Part shown: one piece after another, positions 62,613-64,000 of the stretch
Layout of the letters: the number at the start of each line of letters is the position of its first letter
Position numbering within the stretch: position 1 is the stretch's first letter
Translations under genes and position numbers: made by a program
Assembly: GCA_033239005.1 (NCBI GenBank)
Contig: BSQZ01000037.1
Span: 896,001 to 960,000, forward strand
DNA: 64,000 bases
Direction: 5' to 3'
From: Lamellibrachia satsuma
Lineage: Eukaryota > Annelida > Polychaeta > Sabellida > Siboglinidae
The notes under the pieces: generated by a model
Told to the model about the DNA's origin: nothing
Databases searched by the model: none
What the model saw: the letters and a program-made list of their open reading frames with translations, nothing else

Positions 62613-63860
62613 GGAGAACGGTATACCAGCAGTAGCAACAGCTCGATGCTTAGTCTTATGGTCTTTTGCTCTAGGATGGATGTTCCCTCTTGGCAACGGG
62701 ATCGCCATTTGCCATTGAAACAGTTATTCAAACATAACCAGACGAATCAGTACGTATCTCGTGAACCATTTGGATAAGCAAACGTCTTGGGCGTTTATAC
62801 CTGAGTTGCACAGCGAGGCGGTCCGAGCTGAATTCACTATCGGCAGCTCACGTTTGGGCGGGACCCGGTACGGAGGTAAACACATACAGCTGTTTCACAT
62901 CTGGTTCGCGTTGAGAGTCGAGAGTGCGGTCGTCTCACACTTGCACTACGTATAAGCAACAGTCAGCGGTGAGGCTTTGATAGCGGTATGCTGTTCAGTG
63001 TTGGCGTTTAATGAGAAATGGGTGTAGAAACTAAGTATTGTGGTTGGCAATGAGTATGTGCAAATAAAATGCGGAATACGGAACACTCGCAAGGCGGTCC
63101 CCATGCGTATGGGACAAAGACGTCTTATCCCACACACACATCGTGATAATGTAAAAATAATGTATTACACATGACCAGTTAGGTTTAATAAATTTAATAT
63201 AATTTGAACGTTGTATAATTTACGTTCTGCTAGCCTCTACGCTGTAATTATGATCGATTATACTAAGCCTGTATTATATTATGCATGAATTGCAATATGT
63301 ATATTATATGTTAACTGCAATTTAAATTCAACAACTACAATAACCTACTATATTACTATCATATCATTTGCATGTACACATTTTATGTTTAGGCAGTGGG
63401 TCGTTTATACAAGAGAAAACCGCGGGGGATGGAACTATTGACCGTATTATCCCATGCAGAGGGCCGTCTTGCCCCCAAAATAGGATCAAGATGGTTTTTT
63501 GGGTACTCTTGCTATTTTTCCAATTCAAATTTTCACACTCATCTTAATTTTACAATGGGTAACACATATATATGTCTACAGTATGAGCACATAAAAGACA
63601 TGTTAACATAGTTCAAAGGAGTAAAATTTGAAAGTTTTCCTCAGGGGTGCGTCCTGCCCCAGGTTACCCTACTTCGATATTGGCAAATCCACGATATATT
63701 CGAATGGTTCGCATAAGTGTAGCCTTTCGGTGGCCTCGTAGAATGTTTGATGAGTACTTCGTAATAAACAACATTTAGGAATGTCTCACCACATATTGTA
63801 CATTAGTGCCATGCACACGCAGGCCAATGTTCCGCAGGGGAGAGGTGGGTCCTGAGTTGT
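62613..63860. other. interval, nothing recognised
   Basis: AT-rich between 63140 and 63400. Short ORFs without family signals. Confidence 0.35.
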
Positions 63861-63861
63861 G

Positions 63862-63950
63862 TGCGTGTGCGTGTGCGTGTGTGTACATGCGTGCGTTCGC
63901 GCGTGCGCCCCTGCGCGCTTGAGCGTGTGCGTGCGTTCGTGCGTGTGTGG
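63862..63950. repeat. (GTGC/GTGT)n microsatellite
   Basis: Irregular GTGCGT units near the right edge. Confidence 0.85.
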
Positions 63951-64000
63951 CGAAAGTCTGTATATAGTAGAAAGTCTTTGGTATATAGGCATTTAGTAAG

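Overview
The window looks like a gene-poor stretch of an AT-rich invertebrate animal genome, most likely a lophotrochozoan and probably a marine mollusc. The support is introns with GT/AG borders, two paralogous IgGFc-binding-domain mucin-like receptor genes (a family I know as expanded in molluscs), an exon of a universal stress protein gene, and a crowded mix of CR1, RTE, L2-like and jockey-like LINE remnants, a tRNA-derived SINE family, a hAT remnant and a Ty3/gypsy element. Very long (AT)n, (TG)n and (ATGT)n tracts fit the same picture. The species assignment is inference.

Layout. 1-3500: an inverted CR1 ORF1 remnant whose ORF2 side runs off the left edge, an (AT)n tract and two LINE remnants. 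3532-17947 (minus): gene A, reconstructed here as seven exons encoding about 1202 residues. 19390-23600: decayed LINEs and a hAT remnant that encloses a 49-bp minisatellite of about 31 copies. 24413-31298: a young Ty3/gypsy element with near-identical LTRs, a primer-binding site, gag, a canonical -1 frameshift site and a pol broken by one stop and one frameshift; it sits between two copies of a duplicated flanking segment. 32582-44489 (minus): gene B, about 1143 residues, the tandem paralog of gene A with the same seven exons; the four internal domain exons are identical in length (240, 320, 208 and 318 nt). 45367-52900: three CR1 copies, one nested in another. 54572-54632 (plus): first coding exon of a universal stress protein, continuing beyond the window or into exons I could not find. 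55870-64000: more LINE and SINE copies, a 72/75-bp minisatellite with an open frame, and simple repeats.

How the genes fit together. Genes A and B encode predicted secretory-pathway, single-pass membrane proteins: signal peptide, a full IgGFc-binding N-terminal domain split over exons 3-7, an Asp-rich GxDNDCD metal-binding-type motif, a Thr/Ser-rich mucin stalk built of 30-bp tandem repeats, a transmembrane helix and a basic cytoplasmic tail with a conserved C-terminal motif. The two stalks were homogenised separately: A is Pro/Ala-type and B is Lys/Pro-type. No operon logic applies. All other coding-like sequence I could recognise is of transposable-element origin.
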